Shown here: one piece after another, positions 1-7,901 of the stretch
Numbering within the stretch: the stretch's first letter is position 1
Layout of the letters: the number at the start of each line of letters is the position of its first letter
Virus record (IMG/VR): IMGVR_UViG_3300033388_007451
Coordinates: 1-38,652 of that record
Length of the DNA stretch: 38,652 nucleotides
From: a virus
Strand: one strand, 5' to 3'
Made by a program: the position numbers and the translations under genes
The notes under the pieces: generated by a model
Seen by the model: only the letters and a program-made list of their open reading frames with translations
Databases searched by the model: none
Told to the model about the DNA's origin: nothing

Positions 1-39
1 ACTTCAGACAATAAAAGAGGAGACTGCGAGAGCTCAGGA
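1..39. repeat. Direct terminal repeat, left copy
   Basis: The first 39 bases are identical to 38614-38652. The gene at the right end continues in frame into the left end through this overlap. This is what an assembler produces from a circular or circularly permuted molecule. A true short terminal repeat is less likely because it lies inside a coding sequence. Confidence 0.95.
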
Positions 40-1348
40 AGCAATTACCCAAAAAGGAGTTCAAGTTGGTGAAGAAACTCTTAGAATTAGTCCTACTGGA
101 AAACAAGAAAAATTGTTTGTTTCTGGACAAGGGAAGGAATTTTGGGCTGAGATTTATGCTCCTGAAGTGAAAGAGACAACACAACCCGTTATTAGAGAGA
201 GACCGCCAGAAGAGGAAACTCCTGACGCTTTTCGGGCAATGACAGGAGCTGGAGGAACTACTGCCTTGTTTCAGCAGTTTAGTCAGCAACTTCAAGAAAT
301 TTCCAAACAGAGACAGCAACTAATGGAGCAACAGCAGAAATGGTATGAGAAATTGGTTAAAAGAGAACCCAAACCAATGGAGGAAGTTTTAGAAGAGCAA
401 TTTGGTAAATGGGCAATTCCTGAAACCTTCCAGCAATTACAACAGATTACTCAACTAACTTTACCCTTACAGCAACAATTGGCTGACTTACAAACCCAAG
501 AGACAGCAGAAATAGAGAGAATTGAAAAACAAGCTATTCCTCAACCTGTAATAGACCAGCAAATAACTGCTACCAGAAACAAATATGCCAAATTGAGAGC
601 TCCGATTGCCACTCAATTGCAAGCTTACGCTGCTCAAATGGAAGCTTTACAAGGCAATCTGACAACCGCTCGTCAATTTGCCCAAATGGCTGTAAATGCT
701 GCAACTTACGATGAAGAACAACAGTACAACCGATTGAGAGATCTTATTCAAATGAACCAAACCTTCATTGACAGCTTGACTTCTGACCAACGATTTATAC
801 TTACTCAAGCTTTAGCTGAGGCAAGAAACCAACTTCAACTTACGAGACAAGATAAGTTATTTGTAATGAATTTAATGATTGACCCTGATACCGCTCCCGC
901 TTTTCAAGGAATTGATATTAACACTTTAACTGCTGAAGATGCTGCCCAAATTGCTCAGGAGTATTTAGCGGAGAGACCAGCCGAGGTGGGAGAATTGACT
1001 GATGCTGATAGAATTAATCAAATAACTAGTTTCATTAACTCAAGAAGAGGGCGAGATGGATTGATTTCTGCAGAAACTTATATTGAAGCTCAACGACAAT
1101 GGATAGGACTAGGAGGAACAGTAACTGATTTTAAAGCTGCTTTTCCACCTGAAAGTTTAATGCGACCTCAAGAATTACAGAGGCTACCTGCTTCAGTTTA
1201 TAAGCCGCCAACTACTGGTATATCTATGTTCTTACCTACTATCCCAGGAGGTTTTGGGGAACAGGAGGCAACTAGTATAGCTAATAAGATAGTTTGTGAA
1301 TGGAGTGGAGGGGTTTGGAATTCAGAAACTAATACTTGTGAAAGATAA
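2..1348 (+). CDS. Q-rich coiled-coil virion protein (3' part, continues from the right end)
   Basis: This is the downstream part of a gene that starts at ATG 38576 and crosses the circular join; the full product is 461 residues. The sequence is dominated by glutamine-rich heptad-like helices (FSQQLQEISKQRQQLMEQQQ, then LQQITQLTLPLQQQLADLQ), typical of elongated phage structural or internal virion proteins. The C-terminus has two cysteines (IVCEWSGGVW...TCER). It lies just after tail genes and two bases before the large internal virion protein, so a role in the tail or in DNA ejection is inferred. A TTG at 113 could be mistaken for a start, but the frame is open across the join and the ATG at 38576 is better. 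I do not recognise a named family. Confidence 0.8.
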   Translation, partial: LQTIKEETARAQEAITQKGVQVGEETLRISPTGKQEKLFVSGQGKEFWAEIYAPEVKETTQPVIRERPPEEETPDAFRAMTGAGGTTALFQQFSQQLQEISKQRQQLMEQQQKWYEKLVKREPKPMEEVLEEQFGKWAIPETFQQLQQITQLTLPLQQQLADLQTQETAEIERIEKQAIPQPVIDQQITATRNKYAKLRAPIATQLQAYAAQMEALQGNLTTARQFAQMAVNAATYDEEQQYNRLRDLIQMNQTFIDSLTSDQRFILTQALAEARNQLQLTRQDKLFVMNLMIDPDTAPAFQGIDINTLTAEDAAQIAQEYLAERPAEVGELTDADRINQITSFINSRRGRDGLISAETYIEAQRQWIGLGGTVTDFKAAFPPESLMRPQELQRLPASVYKPPTTGISMFLPTIPGGFGEQEATSIANKIVCEWSGGVWNSETNTCER

Positions 1349-1350
1349 AT

Positions 1351-4314
1351 ATGGCTTTAGAAGTTTTAGAAAAAATCCATAAGGGATTATATGGTTTAGC
1401 TACTCCAGTTAGAGAAACAATTCGGAAAATAACTCCCAAATGGTTTCCTTTTCCTTTTGCTCAAAAAATAGAGAGCTCAATGGAAGCTTTTGAGGAAAAA
1501 GTAGCTCCAATTACAAGGAAATTTGAGAGAGCTGGTTTAAAATTGATGGACACTTTTATTGAAAGTTATAAAGTAGCCGAAACAAAAAACAGAAGAATAT
1601 GGACTAATATATTAGACCCTACTTGGAAAATGGAAAAAGAAGGATATAAATTTGCTCCTGGAGAGAAAGAAAAATTTAGAAAACAAGCGGAAACTCTAGC
1701 TCAACATATTCCAACCAATCCTTTTGTGCCAGCGGGAGGACTAAAGGGGATTGACCCTCGAGTAGCGAGAATCCTTCAAAAAGCAGTTCAAAAAGGAGTT
1801 TCTGGAAAAACTCTTAAACAGATTTTAAAAATAAAACCCTCCCAGTTAAAACCTTTAATTCAAACCGCCAAAGAGCAAGCAAAAAGAATAACCAAAATAA
1901 AACCTCCTACCTTAAATCTTGATAGGATTCAAGCTCCTGAAGAGATTAAAACTAGAATTATTGATTGGACTAACAAACACGCCAAATACTTGGCTGACCA
2001 ATATCCTCATTATACCTTCCGAGAGATTCAATCTGAGTTAGAAAAAAGTGGTTTTGATATTTTAAAAGGAATGAGAACTTGGAAAAAAGTGTTTGGTGGT
2101 GACACTAAAAAAACTTTAGTTGCCATAAAAGGAATTAGAGATTCAGCTTTAAAAATTGAACAACAAATTGCCAATATTCAAAAAGCTCTTAGAACAACTA
2201 ACAATCCTGATAAAATATTGTCTCTTACTACCCGATTAAAAGATTTGCAGTTAGCTCACGATGGATTATTTGAGGCAGTTTTGGGTTCGGGGAGAATTTC
2301 TGGTCAATTACTGGCTTTTCGCAGAATGACCTCTAAAGCTCTAAAGGGAACTGTTTTAGAGAAAAGATTAGTCTTAGAAAGGTTATTAGGGAAACAATTT
2401 GAACCAGGGAGTGCTCCTTATCAGAAATTTATAACTTTATTGAAAAATATTGACCCTGCTGACCCCCAGGCAGTGATGCAATTTTTAAGACAAGCTCAAG
2501 CACCAAATATTACAGATTTTCCAGCTTCAATATGGTATAATGCTATTCTTTCGGGACCTAAAACTCATTTAGTGAACTTATTAGGAAATACCCTATTTGG
2601 AACAGTTGAGAGTTTTGTGGTAAGACCAATAGCTTTTCTGTTAGATACTCCTCTTTCTAAATTGAGAGGAGTGGCTCCCAGACACACTAGTAAAAGTATG
2701 GTTGGGTATTATGGAGGAATGTTAAGAGGGTTAAAAATCGGTATTGATAGATTTTGGCAGACAATGAAAACTGGTTTTGACCCTGAGGAGATATTATATC
2801 CTTCTAAATGGCAACAATTAAGACAAGTTCCTTGGGAGACTAAATTTGTTAGAATGCCCGGTAAAATTTCAGAAGTGCCGGGTTGGTTACAACCTTGGCT
2901 TAGGGGTACAGGGAAAGTAATTAATATACCTACTCGGCTTTTAAAAGCTGCTGATACTTTCTTTAAAGGAATTTTTGAAGAAGCAAGAAAATTTGAGTTG
3001 ATAGTGCCTAAAGTGTGGAGTAAAAACAAAACTCTACGCCAACTTATCTTAGAAGCTGATGAATTAGCAAGGTCTAATCCGTTAGAATGGTCAGATGAAG
3101 CAATACAGTTTGGTAGATGGATGACTTTTCAAGATGCTCCAGGGAAAATAACAAGTTGGGTAATTCGAGGAAGAGATACTGTACCTGGTCTAAGATATAT
3201 TATTCCTTTTGTAAATATCGCCTCAAATCTATTAAAACGGGGATTTATTGATTACTCACCTGTAGGATTAACAAAAGGGATTCAGGAGATTGTTATTAAA
3301 AATCCCAAAGCAGCCGAGACAACTGCAAGAGGGTTGTTTGGTACTCTTGTAATGTTAGGTGGAGTTTTAAAGTATCTTGATGGAAGTATCACTTTGGGTG
3401 CTCCTCCCAACAGAGCTGAGAGAGATGCTTTCTACCGACAAGGAAAACAGCCTTGGTCAGTAAAAATAGGAGATAGGTGGGTAGGAATTAGAAGATTGGA
3501 ACCTTTTATTTACCCCTTTCTTAGCGGAGCTTTAATTGCCGATGCTGTTCATAAAGGAAAGTTAAATGATAAGAACACTGAGGAGATTATAGCTGATGCC
3601 GCTCAGAAGATAGGACAGTTTGTTACTGATGCTTCCTACTTATATGGATTGAGTCGTATTTATCGAGCCCTGAATCCTTCTTGGGAAAGCGAGGGAAGTG
3701 AGTTTTTAGCTTGGTTGCAACAATTAGGAACAGGTTTTCTTCCTTATTCTAATGCTTTACGGTCTATTGCCACTGCTATCAATCCTGAAGTTCCTGCACG
3801 AGATTTATCTACCCAGGAAGTTTTTGAGTCAATTATTCCTTTTTTAAGAAAGAAAATAAAAAAACGGCTCACTGTTTGGGGTGAACCTGCTAAATATGTA
3901 ACTGGAGCACCTGGTACCTTTTTACCAGTGGCTACTTCAGAAATTACTACTGATGATACAGAAAACGAATTAATGAGATTGGATTATAGTCCTGGTTTTC
4001 CCTCAAAACCTTCTGGAATGGACGATAATTCTTATCGAGCTTATCTTGTTTTGTCAGGGAGATTGTCAAAGTTGGCAGTTAGTTATTTGATTCACCAACC
4101 AGCTTATTATCAGGCTGATGATAATACTAAGCGAAAAATGATAGCAAATACTATTTCTGCTGTCAGAAAACAAGTTAGACAACAATATTTTGGTTATTTT
4201 AAGTGGTATGACTATTTTTACAATCTTTTCAGAAATCAAGGATTTAATCGAGAAAACTCGGAAGCTATGGCTGATAAAGCTTTTGATATGTTATTGCAGG
4301 GAGTCACTCCCTAA
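1351..4314 (+). CDS. Large internal virion protein, putative DNA-ejection protein
   Basis: The product has 987 residues and is the largest in the genome. The mid-section carries NAILSGPKTHLVNLLGN (about residues 398-414), a motif that recurs in very large phage virion proteins thought to be ejected with the DNA. The N-terminal third is lysine-rich and helical. Hydrophobic stretches follow (around TARGLFGTLVMLGGVL and PFLSGALIADAV), as expected for a protein that enters or crosses a membrane. It starts two bases after the upstream coiled-coil gene and ends the virion operon. No transglycosylase or protease motif is evident to me. The last 24 bases overlap a leftward small gene. The function is inferred from size, motif and position. 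Confidence 0.7.
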   Translation: MALEVLEKIHKGLYGLATPVRETIRKITPKWFPFPFAQKIESSMEAFEEKVAPITRKFERAGLKLMDTFIESYKVAETKNRRIWTNILDPTWKMEKEGYKFAPGEKEKFRKQAETLAQHIPTNPFVPAGGLKGIDPRVARILQKAVQKGVSGKTLKQILKIKPSQLKPLIQTAKEQAKRITKIKPPTLNLDRIQAPEEIKTRIIDWTNKHAKYLADQYPHYTFREIQSELEKSGFDILKGMRTWKKVFGGDTKKTLVAIKGIRDSALKIEQQIANIQKALRTTNNPDKILSLTTRLKDLQLAHDGLFEAVLGSGRISGQLLAFRRMTSKALKGTVLEKRLVLERLLGKQFEPGSAPYQKFITLLKNIDPADPQAVMQFLRQAQAPNITDFPASIWYNAILSGPKTHLVNLLGNTLFGTVESFVVRPIAFLLDTPLSKLRGVAPRHTSKSMVGYYGGMLRGLKIGIDRFWQTMKTGFDPEEILYPSKWQQLRQVPWETKFVRMPGKISEVPGWLQPWLRGTGKVINIPTRLLKAADTFFKGIFEEARKFELIVPKVWSKNKTLRQLILEADELARSNPLEWSDEAIQFGRWMTFQDAPGKITSWVIRGRDTVPGLRYIIPFVNIASNLLKRGFIDYSPVGLTKGIQEIVIKNPKAAETTARGLFGTLVMLGGVLKYLDGSITLGAPPNRAERDAFYRQGKQPWSVKIGDRWVGIRRLEPFIYPFLSGALIADAVHKGKLNDKNTEEIIADAAQKIGQFVTDASYLYGLSRIYRALNPSWESEGSEFLAWLQQLGTGFLPYSNALRSIATAINPEVPARDLSTQEVFESIIPFLRKKIKKRLTVWGEPAKYVTGAPGTFLPVATSEITTDDTENELMRLDYSPGFPSKPSGMDDNSYRAYLVLSGRLSKLAVSYLIHQPAYYQADDNTKRKMIANTISAVRKQVRQQYFGYFKWYDYFYNLFRNQGFNRENSEAMADKAFDMLLQGVTP

Positions 4315-4452
4315 ACATAAATCGGGAAATATTCTGGCTATAGCTATTGCTAAAAGAAAACCACCGATTCCAGCCCAAAAAGCTTGATGAGTAACCCCTC
4401 CTCCTATTAACAAGAGTAATCCCGCAAAACCTAAAAGTTTATCCTTCCACAT
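4291..4452 (-). CDS. Small two-helix membrane protein
   Basis: The product has 53 residues: MWKDKLLGFAGLLLLIGGGV, a short turn (THQAFWAG) and a second hydrophobic segment (IGGFLLAIAIARIF). It was found by reading the reverse strand, and its reality rests on the promoter directly in front of it: TTGACA, 17 bases, TATAAG, placing the transcript start about two bases before the ATG. The mRNA would therefore be almost leaderless. The 3' end overlaps the end of the ejection-protein gene in antisense. Two helices and small size suit a holin, antiholin or superinfection-exclusion protein, but the sequence does not decide. Confidence 0.65.
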   Translation of the reverse strand: MWKDKLLGFAGLLLLIGGGVTHQAFWAGIGGFLLAIAIARIFPDLCLGSDSLQ

Positions 4453-4460
4453 ATTCTCCC

Positions 4461-4489
4461 CTTATACACCCTTCAAGTCGATTTGTCAA
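4461..4489 (-). promoter_or_regulatory. Sigma70-type promoter, leftward
   Basis: On the reverse strand: TTGACA (4489-4484), 17-base spacer, TATAAG (4466-4461). The expected start of transcription is near 4454, next to the ATG at 4452. A DnaA-box-like AGTTTTCCACA (4509-4499) precedes the -35 and is followed by CGGGGCTTGACAAAT, closely resembling the promoters at 10790 and 11204. Confidence 0.75.
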
Positions 4490-4509
4490 GCCCCGAGCTG
4501 TGGAAAACT

Positions 4510-4716
4510 ATGAAAAAAAACAATAAACAAGATATATTGATTGCCCGCCTAGAAGAAAGGGTAGGAAATCTTGAAGATAGATTTGAGGATTTTGTGTCCA
4601 ACGATTTTAAGCATTTAAGAGATAAGGTTGACAGTATTGAAAGTAAGATAATGTATGGCTTTGTGGTAATGATAGCAGCCAGTTTGATTTTACAGATAGT
4701 TTTGAAGTTCTTTTGA
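4510..4716 (+). CDS. XhlA-like small coiled-coil membrane protein
   Basis: The product has 68 residues. Residues 8-40 form a charged coiled coil (ILIARLEERVGNLEDRFEDF) and residues about 48-66 a single C-terminal membrane helix (MYGFVVMIAASLILQIVLKF). This arrangement matches XhlA/haemolysin-type proteins that assist holins in Gram-positive phages; the similarity is architectural. The ATG at 4510 is chosen over an in-frame TTG at 4483 because the TTG lies inside the divergent promoter. It is followed by a terminator-like hairpin. Confidence 0.7.
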   Translation: MKKNNKQDILIARLEERVGNLEDRFEDFVSNDFKHLRDKVDSIESKIMYGFVVMIAASLILQIVLKFF

Positions 4717-4719
4717 AAG

Positions 4720-4775
4720 AAAGGGACGCCCTCTCCGCAGACCCGCTAAAATCTAACGGATTAGCCGCCCCTTTT
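4720..4775 (+). terminator. Stem-loop with T tract after the XhlA-like gene
   Basis: AAAGGGACG (4720-4728) pairs with CGCCCCTTT (4766-4774) with one mismatch. A second helix inside forms between GCTAAAATC (4745-4753) and GATTAGC (4759-4765) with bulged A residues. The 3' arm ends in TTTT. It separates the upstream gene from the structured RNA. Confidence 0.5.
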
Positions 4776-4786
4776 ATTATAGCAAA

Positions 4787-4945
4787 TGTTCCGAGAGTTG
4801 GAAGCGGTTGACTGCTCGCAAAAATGGGCTTGGGGTATGAGGTCGGCTCTCATACCCGACAATCTCCAGAGGTGGAGGGCCCTTGGGCTCTGTTCGGGGA
4901 GTTAGCTGCCCCACAACCCCTAAAACACCGCTTCCAACTCTGGGC
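4787..4945 (+). ncRNA. Structured RNA of unknown class
   Basis: A perfect 15-bp closing helix joins 4794-4808 to 4927-4941. Inside lie at least four hairpins: GTATGAG/CTCATAC (whose GTCGG loop can also pair with CCGAC just downstream), CTCC/GGAG, AGGGCCC/GGGCTCT and GGGG/CCCC. The AGGGCCC helix uses a G-U pair only if the + strand is transcribed, which sets the strand. A -10-like TATTAT sits at 4775-4780; the -35 is weak. It is next to a convergent HNH gene. HEARO-type RNA was considered, but the gene orientation is wrong for that class. Confidence 0.6.
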
Positions 4946-4949
4946 ACAT

Positions 4950-5510
4950 TCACAAGATATTAGAGGAGATTTTTGGTTTATTTTTAAGAGAGTGAAATTT
5001 CAGATGAGCTTGAGAGGAGGGGAAAACATAAAGATTTTCTGGTCTATCATCGGTAATATCTCCGTTGATGTGATGCACAACCTCCTTCTTGGTTAAATAT
5101 CTATTGAGGTATTTTTCTGCCACTAACCGACTTCTACGAACATAACCTTGTTTATCAGCGAAAGGATGGTTAAGAGCACGAATCAAAATATATCCACAAC
5201 TATGCTTTTTCCAACCTCTTCCACTACCTCGAGGAGAATGATGTGTATGAGGTTTATAAGGTTTTTCTGATTTTCTGTGTTGTTGATAGTAAATTTTAAA
5301 ATAAGAAGGGTGTTTTTTTCGCCAATTTCGTGAAGCTTGAATTATTTTTTCTCGATTTTTCTGAGCCCACCTTTTCCGAGATTCTGTCCGAGATTCTGGA
5401 TGTAATTTATCCCATTTCCTTTTATAGGGAGCATCATAACAAGATTTACAAAGACCTTTTGTGTAATGAGGTTTGAGTTTATTACATTTTTTACAGATTA
5501 TTAGTTCCAT
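4950..5510 (-). CDS. HNH homing endonuclease
   Basis: The product has 186 residues. The N-terminus has a small zinc knuckle (CKKCNKL...CKSC), followed by a basic arginine/lysine-rich linker for DNA binding. The C-terminal 80 residues hold the HNH_3-type nuclease core: GYILIRALNHPFADKQGYVR, then VVHHINGDITDDRPENL with the HH catalytic pair and Asn/Asp metal ligands, and a final histidine in QAHLKFH. It reads against all its neighbours and is free-standing: I see no intron signature or split gene around it. It is probably a mobile endonuclease that spreads its own locus during mixed infection. Confidence 0.85.
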   Translation of the reverse strand: MELIICKKCNKLKPHYTKGLCKSCYDAPYKRKWDKLHPESRTESRKRWAQKNREKIIQASRNWRKKHPSYFKIYYQQHRKSEKPYKPHTHHSPRGSGRGWKKHSCGYILIRALNHPFADKQGYVRRSRLVAEKYLNRYLTKKEVVHHINGDITDDRPENLYVFPSSQAHLKFHSLKNKPKISSNIL

Positions 5511-5558
5511 ATATTAAGTTTAGCACATTAAAAATTTGAAAACAAGAGGAGGTTAAAA

Positions 5559-5738
5559 ATGAAAAGATATTTTGTCACTGAAATCCTGTATAACGGTATT
5601 GTCAGAAGCGAGGCAGATATAGAAACCTTAAAATGGCTTCTGGGAAAATGGACGAAAGAGATGAGAATTAGGGTAATCGTAGAGAAAGAAGAGAGAGAAG
5701 ACCAAATAAAGGAGGGAAAAAATGAAAAAGTTTGGTAG
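5559..5738 (+). CDS. Small hypothetical protein
   Basis: The product has 59 residues (MKRYFVTEILYNGIVRSEAD...). A strong ribosome site (AGAGGAGGTTAAAA-ATG) decides the start. The stop lies inside the next gene, a 17-base overlap that implies translational coupling. The sequence predicts strand-helix-strand with a charged tail. No family is recognised. It is the first gene of the SD-rich accessory operon. Confidence 0.7.
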   Translation: MKRYFVTEILYNGIVRSEADIETLKWLLGKWTKEMRIRVIVEKEEREDQIKEGKNEKVW

Positions 5739-6057
5739 GTGTTATGGGTGTAAGAGAATTGTTCCTATCGATGTTCTGAGACAGGTTGAATTCTACGATG
5801 GACATCTTCACTCAGGAAGTTTTCACCACCAGACAATGTGCCTGACCTGTATAAAGAAAGCGGAGGAATTGGGAGAATCAATGGAGGAAAAAATGGTCAT
5901 TTATCCCAAAAATTGGGAGATGACTGGGATAATTGAGAACACTGCTGACCTCAAGCAAGTAGAATTGATTATCTCAAAAGGGCTCGCAGCTGGCAGAAAA
6001 TATAGATTTCAAATTAAGGAGGTAAGAAATGAGAGTTTACATTTCAGGCAGGTTTAG
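5722..6057 (+). CDS. Zinc-ribbon hypothetical protein
   Basis: The product has 111 residues. Two cysteine pairs, CYGC (residues 7-10) and CLTC (residues 41-44), make a probable zinc ribbon; the intervening segment is histidine-rich (HLHSGSFHH). The C-terminal half is a short alpha/beta stretch with no motif I know. The start is set by AAAGGAGGGAAAAA-ATG. It overlaps both neighbours, as is usual in this operon. Confidence 0.7.
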   Translation: MKKFGRCYGCKRIVPIDVLRQVEFYDGHLHSGSFHHQTMCLTCIKKAEELGESMEEKMVIYPKNWEMTGIIENTADLKQVELIISKGLAAGRKYRFQIKEVRNESLHFRQV

Positions 6058-6448
6058 TAGTCCTGACCCAAAACAAAGAGAAAAGAATATCAGATTGGCT
6101 GACAAATACGCCTTGAAAATCTGGAAGCTAGGATTTGATGTTTTCTGTCCCCATACTATGACTCAGAGCTGGGTTGGTAAAGTAAAATACTGGGAAATGA
6201 TTTGTTCTGACTTAAACTGGCTTTCGGTTTGCGACATCTTATTCCTTTTACCTGGCTGGCAAAAGAGTAGGGGAGCAAGGGTTGAAGTGGAGGTAGCTCT
6301 GAAGTTAGGTATTCCTGTTTATCAGAGTTTTAAAAAATTAAAGGAGGTAAGAAAATGCTTAGGAAAATCAGGGAAATCCTTAAGAGAGTCAAGAGAGTTT
6401 ATCGAGAAAATCTCGAGGAGATTTTCGAGCAAGGAGATGGAACAGTGA
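6029..6448 (+). CDS. Nucleoside 2-deoxyribosyltransferase-like protein (DUF4406 type)
   Basis: The product has 139 residues. It opens with MRVYISGRFSSPDPKQREKN, the glycine-rich start of the nucleoside deoxyribosyltransferase/DUF4406 fold. CDILFLLPGWQKSRGARVEVEVAL follows, with the conserved W-x-S-x-G-x-x-x-E pattern holding the catalytic glutamate, and the domain ends with LGIPVY. The family handles nucleosides or nucleotides, and phages often encode it, possibly for nucleotide salvage. The last 40 residues are extra and overlap another frame. Start set by AAGGAGGTAAGAA-ATG. Confidence 0.75.
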   Translation: MRVYISGRFSSPDPKQREKNIRLADKYALKIWKLGFDVFCPHTMTQSWVGKVKYWEMICSDLNWLSVCDILFLLPGWQKSRGARVEVEVALKLGIPVYQSFKKLKEVRKCLGKSGKSLRESREFIEKISRRFSSKEMEQ

Positions 6449-6534
6449 TACCTCAAAACTATCAAAAGGGAGGTAAAAATGAAAAAAATGATGAAGTTCG
6501 AAAATCAAGACAAAATAAGAGGAAGACCCATTAA
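6355..6534 (+). CDS. Small basic helical protein, overlapping both neighbours
   Basis: The product has 59 residues (MLRKIREILKRVKRVYRENL...), strongly basic, an amphipathic helix followed by a polar tail. It overlaps the last 94 bases of the upstream gene and the first 56 of the next in a different frame. A near-perfect ribosome site (AAAGGAGGTAAGAAA-ATG) supports it, equal to the sites of the accepted genes around it. No family is recognised. Confidence 0.5.
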   Translation: MLRKIREILKRVKRVYRENLEEIFEQGDGTVIPQNYQKGGKNEKNDEVRKSRQNKRKTH

Positions 6535-7072
6535 GTTGAATAAGTTGAGATTAGAGCTCAAACCCGGTAAGGATTACACTGAAATTGTCTTTTGTGGAGA
6601 TTGGCACTATGGAGCAAGAGAGTGCGCTGTCAATAAAGTGAAGGATATGCTTGATTACTGCTTAAAGCATCGGATTTATGTTTTCTTAATGGGAGACCTG
6701 CTGGAAGCTGGACTTCGGACTTCAATCGGAGCTTCGATGTATCGTCAAAAGCTCAATCCTCAAAAACAGATGGAAGATGTAATTGAACTTCTCCGACCCT
6801 TAAGTGAAAACAATCTGATTCTTGGAGCTTTGGAAGGAAATCACGAGTTAAGAATAGAGAAAGAGACTGGGATTTCTATTATGAAAGTTATCTGTAGATT
6901 TCTAAATATCCCTTATTTGCACGGAGCTTGCTGGAACCTCTGGTATGTTAAAGATCAATCCTACAAAGTTTATACTCTCCACGGTTCTTCTTCTTCAAGG
7001 TATGTCTATACCAAATTGAAGGCACTGGTTGATATTTCTCATAATTTCAACGCAGACTTGATGGCAATGGGT
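6479..7072 (+). CDS. Metallophosphoesterase, exon 1
   Basis: The 5' exon gives the first 198 residues of a calcineurin-like phosphoesterase. It shows the metal-binding motifs in order: GDWHYG (D-x-H), MGDLLEAG (GD), LEGNHELR (GNHE) and YTLHGSS. The fifth motif, GHxH, is missing here and is completed by the second exon at 7978: MAMG + HVHELADTV. Read without splicing, the frame runs into a stop at 7124-7126 and gives a 215-residue protein lacking the last metal ligands. The likely role is a DNA/RNA phosphodiesterase or phosphatase, as in many phage members. Ribosome site GGGAGGTAAAA-ATG. Confidence 0.85.
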
Positions 7073-7221
7073 CAACGTGGCTCATATAAAATCTGGCTAT
7101 ATGCTGGAATACCCTTAGAGCCTTGAATACAAAACACTTATCTGAAAGGATAAGTGAAGTAAAAATTTCAAGGATTGGGCAATCAGCAGGGAAGATTCCT
7201 TAAATGGAAAACCCTCAGAGA

Positions 7222-7866
7222 CTATATGCCAGACAATTTGCCTTTATCAAAGAGACGATGACAGTTTGGACAAAGCAAGATAAGATTTTCTTCTATATAT
7301 TTCCCGTTCTTTCTACGAGGGATACGATGAGCAACGTCGCAAATATCCTTGTTCCATCCACAGACTTGACAAGTATGATTGTATTTTTTGTTCATATATC
7401 TACGCCAATAATCTTCACTGTGCTTTGTATAATATCTGCTTCGGTCGGTAGGAATTCCGTATTTCTTAATTCGTTTATGGATAGTTCCATATCCGCAATG
7501 ATATTTCTTGGCAATTTCCTTAATCTTTAATCCGTTTTCCAGATATTCTTTTCTCAGAACTTCTTCTGTTAATTCCTTAGCTACCTTAATCTCGTATTTT
7601 CTGGAATAAAGAGGAAATTGTTCTGGATGTTTACTTCTATATTCACCATAACATTTTATAGAGCAAAAATAATGTCGCATCGGCTTAGTATTGAATCTCC
7701 ATTTTGGACGGCGAAAAGTTTTCCCACAATTAGCACAAGTGAAAGAAACCCACTTAGCTCGTCGGTCTTTATTATAACATTCTCTTGAACAGTATTTCCC
7801 CCGTTTACCCTTATTGGGTCTTGAATAAAAACTTTGTCCACAAACTTTACACTTTTTATATGGCAT
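7222..7866 (-). CDS. Intron-borne HNH homing endonuclease
   Basis: The product has 214 residues. The N-terminus has two treble-clef zinc knuckles (CKVCGQSF...YCSREC and CANCGKTF...FCSIKC). A helix-turn-helix follows (IKEIAKKYHCGYGTIHKRIKKYG), and the C-terminus is an HNH nuclease core with paired cysteines (CQVCGWN...CDVAHRIPRRKNG...NLILLCPNCHRLFD). It lies within the P8 region of the group I intron but is encoded on the opposite strand. Its stop codon falls inside the intron's P7 sequence. It has its own consensus promoter and a nearly leaderless start. It likely drives homing into intronless alleles. Confidence 0.9.
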   Translation of the reverse strand: MPYKKCKVCGQSFYSRPNKGKRGKYCSRECYNKDRRAKWVSFTCANCGKTFRRPKWRFNTKPMRHYFCSIKCYGEYRSKHPEQFPLYSRKYEIKVAKELTEEVLRKEYLENGLKIKEIAKKYHCGYGTIHKRIKKYGIPTDRSRYYTKHSEDYWRRYMNKKYNHTCQVCGWNKDICDVAHRIPRRKNGKYIEENLILLCPNCHRLFDKGKLSGI

Positions 7867-7873
7867 ATAGTTT

Positions 7874-7901
7874 ATTATATCATCATCAAACTATATGTCA
7901 A
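7874..7901 (-). promoter_or_regulatory. Consensus promoter of the intron HNH gene
   Basis: On the reverse strand TTGACA (7901-7896), 16-base spacer, TATAAT (7879-7874), both perfect. The expected start of transcription is near 7867, one base before the ATG at 7866, so the mRNA should be essentially leaderless. Confidence 0.8.

Noticed and set aside
4190-4387. Rightward frame over the end of the ejection-protein gene
   Set aside because: Different frame within a well-supported gene and opposite to the promoter-backed leftward gene.
4787-5510. IscB/IsrB-type HEARO system
   Set aside because: The HNH protein lacks RuvC-like and bridge regions, is only 186 residues and faces the RNA; no guide arrangement is evident.
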